From Epiperipatus broadwayi (lineage: Eukaryota > Onychophora > Udeonychophora > Euonychophora > Peripatidae), in the NCBI GenBank assembly GCA_028023455.1, contig JAQFVV010012513.1:1061001-1125000 (forward strand): a stretch of 64,000 nt of DNA, given 5' to 3'. The notes beneath the pieces were generated by a model. That model made no database searches and was not told where the DNA came from. It saw nothing but the letters and a program-made list of their open reading frames with translations. Made by a program: the position numbers and the translations under genes. Below, in pieces: positions 37,251 through 48,735 of this stretch (its first letter is position 1; the number at the start of each line of letters is the position of its first letter).

Positions 37251-38395
37251 TAGATGTTATATATGTGGATTTAACTAAAGCCTTTGATAGAGTCAGTCAT
37301 AGGGATTTGTTATTAAAGTTAGCTGCATATGGATTATCTAAAAATTTGATTGAACTTTTTAAATTTTATTTATTGAATAGGCCTTATTATATTTTCTTTA
37401 ATAATGAATGGTTAAATTGTATTCATCCTATTTGTGGGGTGCCATAAGGTAGTGTATTAAGTCCTTATTTATTTGTAATAATTACTTCAGGTTTAAATTG
37501 TATTATAAATAGTAAGAATATTCTTTGCTATGTTGATGATATAAAGATATTTAAAACAATTTATTGATCATCAGATCATTTGGAGTTGCAAAATATGTTA
37601 GAATGTCTACATAGATAGTGTATTAAAAATGGATATGATTATAAATGCTAGCAAATGTAAAATTGTAACATTTTCTAGAAAACCTGGTAAAAGTTTATAT
37701 AATTATGCATTAAATAATAAGCATATTCCAAGAGATATTAGTCATAAGGCTTTGGGAATAATTTTCTCTGCAAATGGATCATTTAGAGAGCATGTTTCGT
37801 AGAGTGTGACAAAAACACATAAAGTATTAGGTCCTGTTTTGAGAATAAGTAATAATTTTGATTTAAATACTATATTGATGTTATTTACAATGCTAGTGAT
37901 TCCAATACTTTATTATGGATTTATTATATGGAATCCAGATACAACTTCAGATATCAATATGATTTAAAATGTTCAACATAAATTTCAAAAATTGATAATA
38001 CTAAAAAAGAAATCGGAAAATTTAAGTAATAAGTTGTTTAATCATAGACTTGTTAGTGATATGTTAATATTGCAAAGTATAGTGAAAGGGGAAATAGATA
38101 TTTTTGAGATGGAGATGAAAATACAATATAAAATCTCTAAACTGAATAGTAAAAACACAGAACTATTTTATATACATTATTTTCATTCCGAGGGTTTGAA
38201 AAGGTCAACATTTGTTAGACTGCCGGATTTTTATAACAAATATTTTAAGAGCATTGCTATTTTTCATTTGTAAAGTACTTGCGTTAATAAAGCAATTCAA
38301 AAGTTACTGAACTGTAATAACAATCAAATGTAAACTTTTTTGGTCATTGTTGTACTGTATGTTTACATGCTAATAAACGTTGAATTGAATTATTA
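37251..38395 (+). pseudogene. Second GAATT-tailed LINE, 3' piece
   Basis: Continues from 33,982: YVDLTKAFDRVSHRDLLLKL (RT motif A), GVP-stop-GSVLSPYLF (motif B), CYVDDIKIF (motif C, YVDD), then a C-terminal domain partly open at 37,992-38,273, and a GTTGAATTGAATT tail at 38,380-38,392. Several stops are present. It is related to the LINE at 32.26-33.63 kb but diverged. Confidence 0.8.
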
Positions 38396-38756
38396 TTATT
38401 ATTATTTATTATTATTATCATTTTGCATAAAATTATTGTTATTTAATAAAAAAAAATTACAACTGAAAATTATATTTTTAAAGTTATGTCCATGATCTTC
38501 ATATAATTCAATAAAAGATTCCTTCTATAAATTAGCCACATTTTTATTAGTATTATATTTATGATTTTCATATTTAAAATTTTTAATAACTGCCTTCTTT
38601 TGAATCCCTATTATTGTGAATCTATATAAATTATTTTTCTTAACTTATCTTTTTTAATGAAACGTATGTGAATTTTTATACCTAAATATTTAGTTTTAGC
38701 TTCAAATTTTACTTTTATAAATTTAAAATTATATAAATTTAAAGTCATTAAAATAT
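38396..38756. other. AT-rich non-coding stretch beginning with (ATT)n
   Basis: ATT repeats after the LINE tail, then AT-rich sequence with no recognised feature. Confidence 0.4.
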
Positions 38757-38860
38757 TTTTTTCTCATGTGTCATAGCATCAGCCGGGAAGCAAAATCGTT
38801 AACCCGGGACAATTGCTTGTAAAGCAGCTGTCGCTGACCTCTCGACCATACAGCTCTTTT
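38757..38860 (-). mobile_element. tRNA-derived SINE, family S1, copy 2
   Basis: The reverse complement reads TGGTCGAGAGGTCAGCGA (A box), a degraded B-box region around CCCGGGTTAACG, then GATGCTATGACACATGAGAA before the A-rich tail at 38,757-38,764. It matches the copies at 830 and 44,923. No clear target duplication. Confidence 0.75.
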
Positions 38861-39405
38861 ATTACCAATTATTAAGATATTGTCTACATATCTAAAATAA
38901 TATATCTTGTCTTAACTTATTACTTTTTTAAAAAATTAAAATGTTTTTTTAATTTATTTATAAATATTGAAAGCATTAACCTAATAACTGCACAATTCAT
39001 AACCAATACTTTATGTACATTCTAAAATTTATTATTGTATTTAAAATATAGACTGTTATGTAATAATGTTAAATATTTTTCTGTAATATTTATTATTTTT
39101 ATATTATTTATATAAATTTTGTATTACTATTTACATGTATTTAGCTTTTGGAATGTGTGGATACATTTCTTTTATACTCATTATAAAGTATTTTTTACCA
39201 AGGATATGGAGAAAATGTGTCCAAGTATTCCAAGAGTTAAACGTATGCAAATAATAATACAAAATCTATATCACTATATAAATGGTATAAATATAATAAT
39301 TATTACAGATTTCTTGTTGCATAATAGTTTATATTTATATACAATTATAATAAATATTATAGAAGAGAAATTAACATTGTTACATAATAGTTTATATTTA
39401 TGTAC
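38861..39405. other. AT-rich non-coding stretch
   Basis: No supported feature. The 102-codon frame at 39,119-39,427 is AT-biased and contains an internal repeat (CATAATAGTTTATATTTAT twice, at about 39,320 and 39,384). Confidence 0.35.
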
Positions 39406-39418
39406 AATAATGAATTTT

Positions 39419-39789
39419 AATATATAAAGGATTCGAACTCAGACTTTCACACGACTCCTAGCTCTCCATGCCATCTCATATTGCTGACCCACCTGATCAT
39501 ACACATGTTGAAAATAAAGTATGAAAGATTGGCTATCTTAATATAAAGTTGACCACTGATTGTATATATGTGTGGAGATAATAATCTGGACCAACTGATG
39601 ATTGCTGGTTTGGCATAAAATTCGTATATTGGTGATTATTTATCTTTTCAACATGTGTATGATCAGGTGAGTCAGCAATATGAGATGGCATGGAGAGCTG
39701 GGAGTCGTGTGAAAGTTTGAGTTCGAATCCCTTATATATTAATTTATGTATGTGCAGGTGTGTGTAAGCCTGTACAGTGTATTAATTTA
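39419..39789. mobile_element. Family F palindromic element, 13-bp TSD
   Basis: Exact 13-bp repeats AATAATGAATTTT flank the insert (39,406-39,418 and 39,790-39,802). Left arm (to about 39,516) and right arm (39,650-39,742) are inverted copies containing ATTCGAACTC / GAGTTCGAAT, which looks like a Pol III B box, and CTGGGAGTCGTGTG. The 130-bp centre carries a weak hammerhead-like core. A single-orientation relative on the minus strand covers 41,575-41,790. No protein, no poly-A. Confidence 0.7.
39575..39640 (+). ncRNA. Weak hammerhead-like motif, family F
   Basis: ACCAA (39,590-39,594), CTGATGA (39,595-39,601), TGC...GCA as stem II, AAAA where GAAA is required (39,617-39,620), and ATA followed by TTGGT (39,629-39,633) to close stem I. 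The relative at 41.68-41.73 kb has GAAAT at the same place but has lost CTGATGA. Only the combined picture is hammerhead-like, so this is a lead and not a call. Confidence 0.25.
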
Positions 39790-39802
39790 AATAATGAATT
39801 TT

Positions 39803-41031
39803 GCAAATTACAGAAATAATTAGTTACGGGTTGAGCAATTAGTGGGTGTATATTATTAATATTTACAAATGAATTAAAATATATTATAATTAAAAGTAGA
39901 CTAATCAGTCAAAAAATAATATTCTAAATATGTAGATGACATTTTAATAATTCATAATACAAAAGTTATGAACAATATTTATAAGATTTTAATAAAAATA
40001 ATAATATATAAAATATAAAATTTATAAAAATAAAATTTGAAGATAAAACTAAATATGTAGATATAGAAATTCATATAAGTAATAATAACAAAATTGTATT
40101 AAAACATTTCATTAAAAAGATAATTAAAAAAAAAAAAAAGAAATCATATGGATTTCTAATAAACAGGGAGATAAAAGGTGATTAAAAATATAGGTAATTT
40201 ACAAAAGAAAAGTTTATTGAACTATATAAAGAGCATGGGTATTACTCTAAAAATATTTAAAATATACCTCTTAATTGAAAAAACAAATCAATATTAAATA
40301 ATATTTTTATGCAGTATGATTATAATAATAATAATTCCGATAAAAAATAAATCAAGCTTTCATACAATCGGAAATTTTTTTTAATATATTAACAAATTAT
40401 ATTCATAAATCTAAAATAATTAATACGCAATTTTTAATGGACAGTAGACACACTATCTACTTCAACACCAGATGGCATCATTAGGAACTATAGCATAGAA
40501 TATGAGAGTTTACTAGTGAGAATATTTTGATAAATGCTAACACGGCTGCACTGCTATTCATAGATATTTAAAATTACTTCTATATCATGGAAAGCAGTGA
40601 TACTTTGAAAAAATCAATTGGTAAAACAGACACAAGTAGACAAATGTTAAAAGAGATCCAACAATAAACAAAACAAAGATCATTTACAGTAAATTATAAT
40701 ACAGTTCAAGTAAAAATGTGATTCAAGAAGATATACATATAAATATGGATAAATAGATATATAGATAAATAGATAAGAGATGTAGTGAATTTCATGGCAT
40801 TGTGGTCATTATGCCCTTTATACATTTAAACTTAGTACAAAATTCGAAAGTTTTTCGGGGGAAATTGAAAATTTTCAACAAATCTTAGGTCTTTTTTTTA
40901 CATACATATATATCAGATATGCAATTCATTTCTTTTTGCAATTATTATAATTATTTCTAGATAGAGGGTAAAAAACATCCACTAAAATGTTCTACTTGAG
41001 TTTTATAAATAATTTCATGTTCTTTTGAAAA
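39803..41031. other. AT-rich non-coding stretch
   Basis: No gene or shared repeat recognised; Lys/Asn/Ile-biased sequence with A-runs. Confidence 0.4.
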
Positions 41032-41047
41032 ATAAATAATAGAATAT

Positions 41048-41428
41048 TGCTAAGACTACTAATATATGGTAAGGCTGAAGATCTATCAGCTCCATATAGC
41101 TATTTGAGTTGGATAGCTGGGTTTGAAGACATGTAGATGTCTGAAAATTTCAGATTTTCCACTCAATAGATAACTTTTAGATAAGTGCTTGGCTTTGGGT
41201 TGGTATTTTTAGATCTAGTGTCTGAACCTACCCTGGCACCTCTATGAGGAGTGCCAAAGCACAAAACCATGGTCAGGGGTTTGGGGAGGTTTCTGACAGA
41301 GATATTTTAAGTGGTGGATCTGACTAAGCATTTATCACAAAGCTTGTTGAGGAATTGGCAATCCTCATTGTTTATAACTTACAAGCTTAAGAGATAGGGT
41401 CATGTGATCTATGACTCTTATTTTGACT
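41048..41428 (+). mobile_element. Family C element, single-orientation copy, 16-bp TSD
   Basis: Exact 16-bp duplications ATAAATAATAGAATAT flank the 381-bp insert (41,032-41,047 and 41,429-41,444). It ends CTCTTATTTTGACT like the copy at 25,354-25,652 and shares the last about 230 bp with it, including CAAAGCTTGTTGAGGAATTGG. There is no poly-A tail, tRNA promoter or open frame. A hammerhead-like core lies at 41,221-41,292. This copy shows the family's unit without inversion. Confidence 0.8.
41221..41292 (+). ncRNA. Hammerhead ribozyme-like motif, family C copy 2
   Basis: Core ATGAGGA (41,242-41,248; first C changed to A), a perfect stem II GTGC-CAAA-GCAC (41,249-41,260), AAAAC in place of GAAAC (41,261-41,265) and GTC with predicted cleavage after 41,272. 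Stem I ACCTCT (41,236-41,241) pairs AGGGGT (41,273-41,278, one G-U) and extends with GAACCTACCC against GGGGAGGTTTC. The lost bases are intact in copy 1, so the two copies together define a canonical type I hammerhead. The GAAA-to-AAAA change fits CpG decay. This copy is probably inactive. Confidence 0.65.
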
Positions 41429-41445
41429 ATAAATAATAGAATATC

Positions 41446-42110
41446 TTGTTACTCGGGATTGGCATGAAGATCAAATGTCAGAGGTGATTAAGCCATGATC
41501 CACATATCTTGACCTCTAAAATATGCTAATTTATCATTTTAAATATGAGTATAATTTATATATTTGGCATTTAGATATAATATAAAGAATGTGAACAGGG
41601 ACGTTTAAGCTCCCTTCTACTATCTATCTCATACAACTGATATAGATGATCACACACATGTGGAAAAGGTAAATGATCTCCAATATACGGATTTCATGCT
41701 GAACCAGTACTTACCAATTGATCCAGATTATCATTTTCACCACAACATATATAATCAGTGCTTGGTTTATATTAAGATAGCAAATCTTCAAACTTTAATG
41801 GACAGGTTTCAGTCTACTCTACCCTCCAATTCTTCGGCCTTCCATATCATTGAAACTCCGATAAGGAACACCCAAACCCTTCTTAATACCAACATTATTG
41901 TCATACCCATATTGATTTTAAGTCACTCTGGACTCTCATGTATAGAATCTGATCTATTTAAATACACAAAAGAGGAATGGACAGGGTACAAATTGTAATA
42001 TTTGAAATAGAAGTATAATTTATATACCTGAAGTTTAGATGTAATATAAAGAATTTGAACACAGGCTTTCAGGCTCCTTTTAGCTGTCTACTCTCTCACT
42101 TATCATTGCA
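41446..42110 (-). mobile_element. Family F-related repeats, minus strand
   Basis: 41,575-41,790 is the inverse of the family F unit of 39.42-39.79 kb (shared GATTCACA-like B-box region, CACACACATGTGGAAAA, CCAATATACGGATTTCATGC). A second tRNA-like end recurs at about 42,000-42,110 (AATATAAAGAATTTGAACACAGG), so two F ends bracket the region. The 112-codon frame at 41,660-41,998 lies on the opposite strand to the family and is not a gene. A fragment near 41,446-41,520 (GGATTGGCATGAAGATC) also resembles F. Confidence 0.5.
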
Positions 42111-43869
42111 CCAACAATTCAGAATAACTTTTTGTTTTTGCTAAAAAGAGAAGAATAGCCGTTTGATCTGCGATGGCCTACTAAAAACTGTTTTCTATCT
42201 TACTTTACGTAAGTGGTAATTTTTTAAATAAGTAGATCATTGTTATAAATTGCGGTGCGTGTCTGTTTATATAGATAGATAGTAGTATGTAAAGGCGTGA
42301 TGATCATGTGTTTATTCTTCAATGAGATTTATTTTTGTGCGTGCACGCGCCTATTTGTGTATACAGATAGAAGTATGTAGAGGCGAGATAATGATTTGAA
42401 TATTTTTAATCAGTTTTATTTTTGAATTAAAATTTAATATTAAAATTAAATAAATATTGCTTTCAAATACAGTTTAAAACCATTATCCGATGTATTCGCG
42501 AGATTTGTATAAAAAAAATAAAATAAAAAGAAAATAATACACTTCTAAAATAAAGGCGAATAATAACTGCGTTTTGAAAAAGCTCTTTTCTCTATTTTGT
42601 ATTCTAAATAAAATAGAACAAGTTGTGCAAACGCCAAATGACAGCTGCCGACAGTTTCTCCATCAAGAATTCCGCATGCACTATTTGCAGAGATATCGAA
42701 AATTTATTTGATACGCTGACAAAGAAAGTATTTTTATTATGCTTCTTTTAAAGAAAAAACTTGAGAATCACAGTTACTTTCAACTTTAGTATAAAAACTT
42801 TTTATTTTATTTTAAAAATTAACTAAAGTGTTAAATCTAATTTTTAGCAAAACTGCTGTTTTAAGCAGTATTGTATCGTAGTTTTTATCAGGCGAAATAA
42901 TTGCCTAGTAATTGAGTTTAACAGAAATGTAAAAATAAACACTTCTAAGTTCTTTTGTTTTTCAATTTGACGATTGTAAAACGTATTACGTTTGACATCT
43001 ATTGATAACTCATCCTTTAGATATTCCTAAAGTCATCAGTCACACGTAATCTCAATAGTTAGCCAAAGGAAGAGAAGCGTTAAAAGTTAAAGCTGTCTGG
43101 AACAAATGCTTGTTGAGAAAATGGCCACACTCCATCGTTTAGTCAACTAACAACACCTTGGTCAGAGTTATCTTTTTGCTGTCCGATTTTTATGCAGTCT
43201 CTCAGCTAATTGAATAAACAAAATCATGAAAAACATATATTTCGACACACAAACGTTAATCCCTTATTTAATATTTTTCATGATGGCCTACAAAAACTTT
43301 TGTGTTTTTAAATGATTAAGTAAACTTATTGGTTTGATCAGACTATTTCAACTTTTGTCTTTTTTAAAGTGATTTCTTACTTTTCAACTACTGAACAAAA
43401 ATTGACCAAGTCTACTTTTTTTTTTCATTTTGATTTCTGCCCACTCAGCTCCATTTATGATGTTTTATCATTACATTATCATCAGACATTCTATTTTGAT
43501 TTGAATTCATTTATTTATTTCTACACATTTTTATAATTAACTACATATATATATATTCAACTCATCAATTTTTGATCTTAAAAGACATTAATCATAACGA
43601 TAGATAGAATAAACAGGTAGTAAGAGGATTTGAAAGATTATAAAAATATTTTTTGTTAATATAATTTCAAAAACAATTACCTTTGTCAGTGGTACTAAAG
43701 TTTATTTAAACTTCCAAAGAGACTTACTTTCAATTTGTTTTAGTAATTGCTTTCATTTATATATATTTTAAAATCTTAGTCCAAGATACTATGTGGATTC
43801 CATTTACTGCCTAACTGTAATATTGCCTTAGCAACAGTTAATGATTTTGTATTGTTTCTTTAAGGATGC
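42111..43869. other. Non-coding stretch
   Basis: Somewhat less AT-biased in 42.1-43.1 kb, with no open frame above 60 codons and no recognised repeat. A TA run lies at about 43,545-43,556. Confidence 0.4.
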
Positions 43870-44922
43870 AGGCTATGAAATGCATTTTGTATATAATTAG
43901 CAGTTACCTATTAGAAGAGCAAATTCTAATGCCACTCCATATGTTTTTGTAATCACAGCTGTTATTACTATAGAATTGTAAATATAGTAAACAAATAAGA
44001 GTGGATTGTTACGGACATGCATTACCAGTATGGTGAGTGGTATGATGTCCACCATCAGTGTTTAAAATCAAGATATATCTTTTCAGTTAGCTGATAGTTC
44101 AAAGCTGAAATATCAGTTGTGTTTTTTAAAGACACAAAGGTGATTGCAAAGGAACCTTTTAAAATACACATTTATAACCATGGCAGATAAAAACAAATTA
44201 TGCCCTTTATTCCTACATGATCATAAAATGATTATGCATGGCAGCAATTGGTGAATGATGACATAGAGTGCTAAGAATACTCTAATTGTGAGCATGGTCT
44301 GCCAAATAAAGATGTCCATTTATTTAGGTTCTTACAATGGCAGATCATATTCAAGGCAAATATTATTACACAAATTGCAAGAAGTATCTATCACTAAGTT
44401 ATATATGATTGAATTGTGAGAAATTTGAAAAAAAAAATGAAGAAATAATCAACTGAATAAATTGGACATGTATTTTTTTTTAGAAAGGCAAAAATACCAG
44501 AAGCTGAAATAGAGTGTGATTTATAATAAATAAAAAGGCGAACAATGTTTTAGAAATTTATAATATATCAGATAATTGGTAAAATTAATTAGCCAAATTA
44601 ATTGGAAGATCCTAGATGCAGATAATTCAGATTTATGCCCCAACATGTTGTCATTGCAGTGAAGAAGTAAATGATTTTTATATGAATGTCCAAAATGGAT
44701 TTGATCAGAGTAAATGACATTTTAAACTGTTATGAAAGACATTAATCCTAGAATTAGGAACTGTTGACAGATAATAGTACTGTGAGTCTGAGGAGATTGC
44801 ATCTGGTTATAATAATAGAAATAAAAAAGACAAGATTTGTGGTCATAGAAAAAGGAAACCAAATGCATATTATGTATTCTTTCTTTGAGAAAATTGGAAA
44901 TGGACATGAAAACATCCAAATA

Positions 44923-45039
44923 GTCTTGCATTGGTGGTCGAGAGGTCAGCATGACTGCCTTGCACTTGCAGGCAGTTGCCTGGGTTGTGGGTTCGTGTTC
45001 CGGCCGGCGCTATGACACTTAAAAGAAAAAAAAAACAAC
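44923..45039 (+). mobile_element. tRNA-derived SINE, family S1, copy 3, 12-bp TSD
   Basis: A complete 117-bp insert flanked by exact 12-bp repeats AACATCCAAATA (44,911-44,922 and 45,040-45,051). A box TGGTCGAGAGGTCAGC (44,935-44,950), B box GGTTCGTGTTC (44,990-45,000), then CGCTATGACACTT and an A-rich tail. It splits the endonuclease region of an old RTE/BovB copy. The short length (tRNA head, a brief body and a tail) suggests a minimal SINE. The plus-strand frames at 44,764-45,182 cross it and are not genes. Confidence 0.9.
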
Positions 45040-45921
45040 AACATCCAAATAAAAGTATAGGAGAATTGGATTATATTTTGACTAATAAAAATATGTATTT
45101 CAGGATTGTCATGTTTTTAATAGATTCAACAGAAGTTATTATCAGCTCACGAGATGTAAGGAATGTGGTAATGTACAATTAGAAAGACAAAAAAATATTA
45201 ATTAAGAAAAATAGTATTATTAGTTGATATTTCTAATGTTCAGAAATATTCTAATTAATTTAAATTAGAACTTGCAAATTATTATAAAAATATTAAGAGA
45301 CTTTTCAGAGTGTTCACACTTGAAAGAAATCAATGAGAAGATAACTGATACATTATTAATAATTGTGAGAAAGATGTCTGGTATAAAATCAGCAATTTAT
45401 AAATAACTTCTCTAAGAGAAAATAAAATATATAAAGAAAAGAATGAGTGTGAATATAATTGAAAAGGATCCTATAAGAAAAACTAATTATTTAATGTGTT
45501 GTAAAATGGTACAAAGAAAAATTACTAATGGTATAAGAAAATTTAACTATGAATGGACAAAGAAAGCTATAGAAGAGAATATAGCTCACAGAAGTGTAAA
45601 TTAACATCTTTGCATTAGAAGTTATTTCTGCAGTAAAAAGAAAAACTGGAGCTATTGGAGAAAAAAGTGATGTCATTATGAAATGTGTGGAAATGTTCTA
45701 TAAAGAATTATATAGCAATAAAAAAACAAGAAAGCAAAATATTTCGTACATTTATTGCATATTCTAAATTACCTAGCATTTTGAATAAAAAAGTAAAACA
45801 GACAATTAGAACTATGAAGAAGAGAAAAGCTTCAGGAAATTATAGAATTGTTACAGATATTGTAAAAGAAGGAAGTGATTTAAAAACTGTTGGTAGAGTT
45901 GTATATCAAATATCTAAATAA

Positions 45922-46735
45922 AAAGTGTAATAATGTTCAAGGCTAAATGGGTTTATAAGTAATCTTTAAAAACCAGTCAAACACTTAGACAATCCCAATA
46001 TCAATAACAATCAATAATTTCAAACTGTTGTCAAGGCAACCTCCTTTTAGCAATAAATGTGGAATCCCACCCTTATTAATGGTCTAATATTCTTATATAG
46101 ACACTAAAGATTGCAACTTGACCACAGAGATTGAAATTATTGATAATATCTAAAAGGAGATTACCTTGATAACAGTTTTGAAATTGTTGATTGTTATTGA
46201 TATTGGTATTGCCTAAGTGTTGATCGGCTTTTTAATGATTACTTATAAATCCATTTAGCCTTGATCATTATTACACTTATTTTTTAAGTAATTCTTGGGT
46301 ACAATTTGAAATTTATAGTTGCAGTTTGTAATGTTATAATTGAGTATTTATTAGTCTGCATTCAAAATAAAAGAGGTTTATTTACACTTCTTTGTATCAT
46401 TAATTTTAATCTCTGTCATCAAGATGCAATCATTAGTGTCCATATAAGTATATTAAGCCATTAACAGAGGTGGGATTCCATTTTATTGTTACAAGGAGGT
46501 TGCCTTGACAACAGTTTGAAAATTGTTGATTGTTATTGATATTGGGATTATCTATTCCATTTTATTGTTACAAGGAGGTTGCCTTGACAACAGTTTGAAA
46601 ATTGTTGATTGTTATTGATATTGGGATTATCTATTCCATTTTATTGTTACAAGGAGGTTGCCTTGACAACAGTTTGAAAATTGTTGATTGTTATTGATAT
46701 TGGGATTATCTAAATGTTGAATGGCTTTTAATGAT
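45922..46735. mobile_element. Family D foldback insert with 79-bp triplication, 15-bp TSD
   Basis: Flanked by CAAATATCTAAATAA (45,907-45,921) and CAAATATTTAAATAA (46,736-46,750), a 15-bp duplication with one mismatch; removing the insert restores the BovB reading order. The left part (TTCAAGGCTAAATGGG...) is answered by its inverse (CCATTTAGCCTTGA, 46,250). A second inverted part starts near 46,430. It contains three tandem 79-bp units at 46,475, 46,554 and 46,633 that look identical. No coding capacity or tail. Confidence 0.8.
46475..46711 (+). repeat. Three identical 79-bp tandem units inside D
   Basis: Each unit begins ATTCCATTTTATTGTTACAA and contains GGTTGCCTTGACAACAG. The starts are 46,475, 46,554 and 46,633, exactly 79 bp apart. 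No difference was seen between copies, so the amplification is recent compared with the surrounding decay. Confidence 0.95.
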
Positions 46736-47631
46736 CAAATATTTAAATAATAAAAATGTACTAAATGATTAGAAGAATGCAGTAGTAATATTAATATTTA
46801 AGAAAGATGCCAAAGAAATATTAGAAATTACTGATCTATAGATTTTTATCACTTCTGTGCAAAATCTTTACCAAATAAATACTTAAATGAAAAAAAAGGC
46901 AATTTTTCTAAAGACATTCAATTCTCATATTAGATGATGGAGATGGTCCAATATAAAATACAAGTAACATACCATCATCATAAACTATCAGAAAAATACT
47001 CTTTTTTTAGTGAACTTTGGATCGTAATCCATTAAAAGTACCAGATTTTACTTAAAAGTGGTTTTAGAACAATTAATAACATCCTGCTATTGTGAGAAAT
47101 CATGTAAAGGGCCAATAAAGATGACTTGCCATGATGTTTTGGATGTATATTTTATGAGGAAAATAGTTGATTTTGTAAGCATTTCTTTGGTGATTAAAGT
47201 ATTGGATCATCAAGATATTATTCCAAAGAATAGTTATCAAAATGCATCAGCGATTACACAAAGAGAATTAACATTGAGAACGATGTCTAAAAAGGTAATT
47301 CCACATCTTTAAAACTAATTATACTAGATTTATAAAAATAATATATATGTTCAATTAAAATAGGATGCTAAGGCAATAAAAGTCAATAGAGATTATTTTT
47401 AATACATTTAGAATTTGCAGTTGATTTGACTGCTTTAGGAAATAATGTTTCATAAAATGTTGAAAAAGGTAGCAAACATATAGGACTAAAGATAATTGCT
47501 AAAAAGACCAAAATTAAAATGAATTTTCTCAGAAGAAAATAAAGACTAATACTGATAAATTAGAAAAAGTTGTAATTATTTAGCAAGTATGTATATACTT
47601 TAGAGAAAGGGTTTAACCTTTATCATATGTG

Positions 47632-47898
47632 TTTTAAAACAGGCAAAACTCACTATATCTTAAGATCTAGTTGCAGTGCTCTCAGATCCAAGGCTCCTCA
47701 CTGACAAAGGCCACAAGCCAGAAACTACTCTGGGAATATTGGATGAGTAGACACTAGATGAGGATTTTATGCAAAAGCCTTCTGGTATCCATTGATTACT
47801 CTAGCTTGCTGTGTGTGGTAATACGTATAGTGAGTTTTGCCTGTTTTTAAACAGTTATACACAATCATAAGAAGTGGTGGTCATGTGATGTTTATTGG
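47632..47898 (+). mobile_element. Family A element, short copy, 14-bp TSD
   Basis: Exact 14-bp repeats CTTTATCATATGTG flank it (47,618-47,631 and 47,899-47,912). It starts with a short inverted end (AACAGGCAAAACTCAC), jumps to CTTAAGATCTAG, and runs direct through GAGTTTTGCCTG into GTGGTCATGTGATGTTTATTGG. It thus crosses from unit end to unit start, again implying a tandem or circular template. Hammerhead-like core at 47,676-47,750. Confidence 0.75.
47676..47750 (+). ncRNA. Hammerhead-like motif, family A
   Basis: CTGACAA (47,701-47,707), GGC-CACAA-GCC stem II, GAAAC (47,721-47,725) and CTC as cleavage triplet (still NUH) ending at 47,730. Stem I TCCTCA/TGGGAA and ATCCAA/TTGGAT. The G-to-A change in the CTGANGA box probably inactivates it, and is shared with the copy at 30,992. 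Confidence 0.5.
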
Positions 47899-48735
47899 CT
47901 TTATCATATGTGCTTTGAATATTTATAATTGTCAAACGATGTCTTTTTGGCTATAGAGAGATCTCTCAAATCTCAATACAAGAGGTTAAAATAAGATGGT
48001 CATTCTTATCTTTATAAAGTCACAATTTGTGTTGAGATTTAAAAGGACCCTCTATACTTCAAGAAAGACATCATTCGATTATTATAAACATTCAAGGCAT
48101 ATATGATAAAGATTAAAGCTTTTTTTCTAAAACAATTAGAAAAAGATAAGTATTACAAAAAAACTTGGTCAGGATATTAAGAGAAATAGAAACATAATAG
48201 ATGAAATTATTTGTAGAATTAAATTTAGATTGTATTCTTTTGGTAAATATAATTTCATATTGCAGTAAAATATGCCTATGTGTTTGAAAATAAAAGTTTT
48301 TTTCTGTCTGTGTTTTACCTTTTTTAATTTATAAATCTGAGACTTGGATATGTAGTAGAAGAGTAATACAGAGACTTCAGACTATTCAATGAAATATTTA
48401 AAGATTCATGTTAAAAAGATCAAAAATGAAATTACTGGGTTAGAGAATAGATAGGTACTATAAATATTGATAAAATTAGCAGATCAATATGAAGCAAATC
48501 TACATATATTAATATAAGTGATTGTGTCTGATGGACAGCTGAAGTTTCAAATTAGATAGCCAGGTATTGTAAAAAGAAGTATAAAAAGACCACATGGGAA
48601 ATATATAAATAAAATCAGACTGTTTACTAATATATTGTGGAGATAAAAGGTGAGTGGTCAGAGACACTGGACTAAACTCAGAGAGACCTTCATCCTGCAA
48701 CAGATAGACTTTAATTATAATAATGATGATAATCT

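Larger units (their letters stand above)
47612..48118. repeat. Hairpin (MITE-like) holding a family A insert
   Basis: The left arm (TTTAACCTTTATCATATG, then from 47,899 CTTTGAATATTTATAATTGTC and GATGTCTTTTTGG) faces the right arm (GAAAGACATCATTCG...CATATATGATAAAGATTAAA, ending about 48,118). Without the insert and its duplication (47,618-47,898) it is about 226 bp. Terminal word TTTAACCTTTATCATAT; no transposase. It lies within the old RTE/BovB copy. Confidence 0.7.
43870..48735 (+). mobile_element. Old, near full-length RTE/BovB-type LINE carrying nested insertions
   Basis: Collinear with the 33,983-37,250 element (opposite strand): 5' UTR (CACTCCATATGT..., 43,935), ORF start (ATGGCAGATAAAAACAAA, 44,179), endonuclease (TTTAGGTTCTTACAATGGC), the TTGACTAATAAAAA segment (45,075), the GKAPGNDG relic (near 45,825), RT core (46,750-47,560), C-terminus, and 3' end with ATAATGATGATAAT (48,718-48,731). 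Dozens of stops and indels show age. Inserts: SINE S1 (44,923-45,039), foldback D (45,922-46,735), and a hairpin (47,612-48,118) that itself holds a family A element. Confidence 0.8.

Noticed and set aside
41660-41998. 112-codon plus-strand frame as a gene
   Set aside because: Its first half is the reverse strand of repeat family F (39.4-39.8 kb), so it is a chance frame.
46475-46711. CRISPR-like array
   Set aside because: The repeats are contiguous 79-bp units with no spacers, in a eukaryotic genome.
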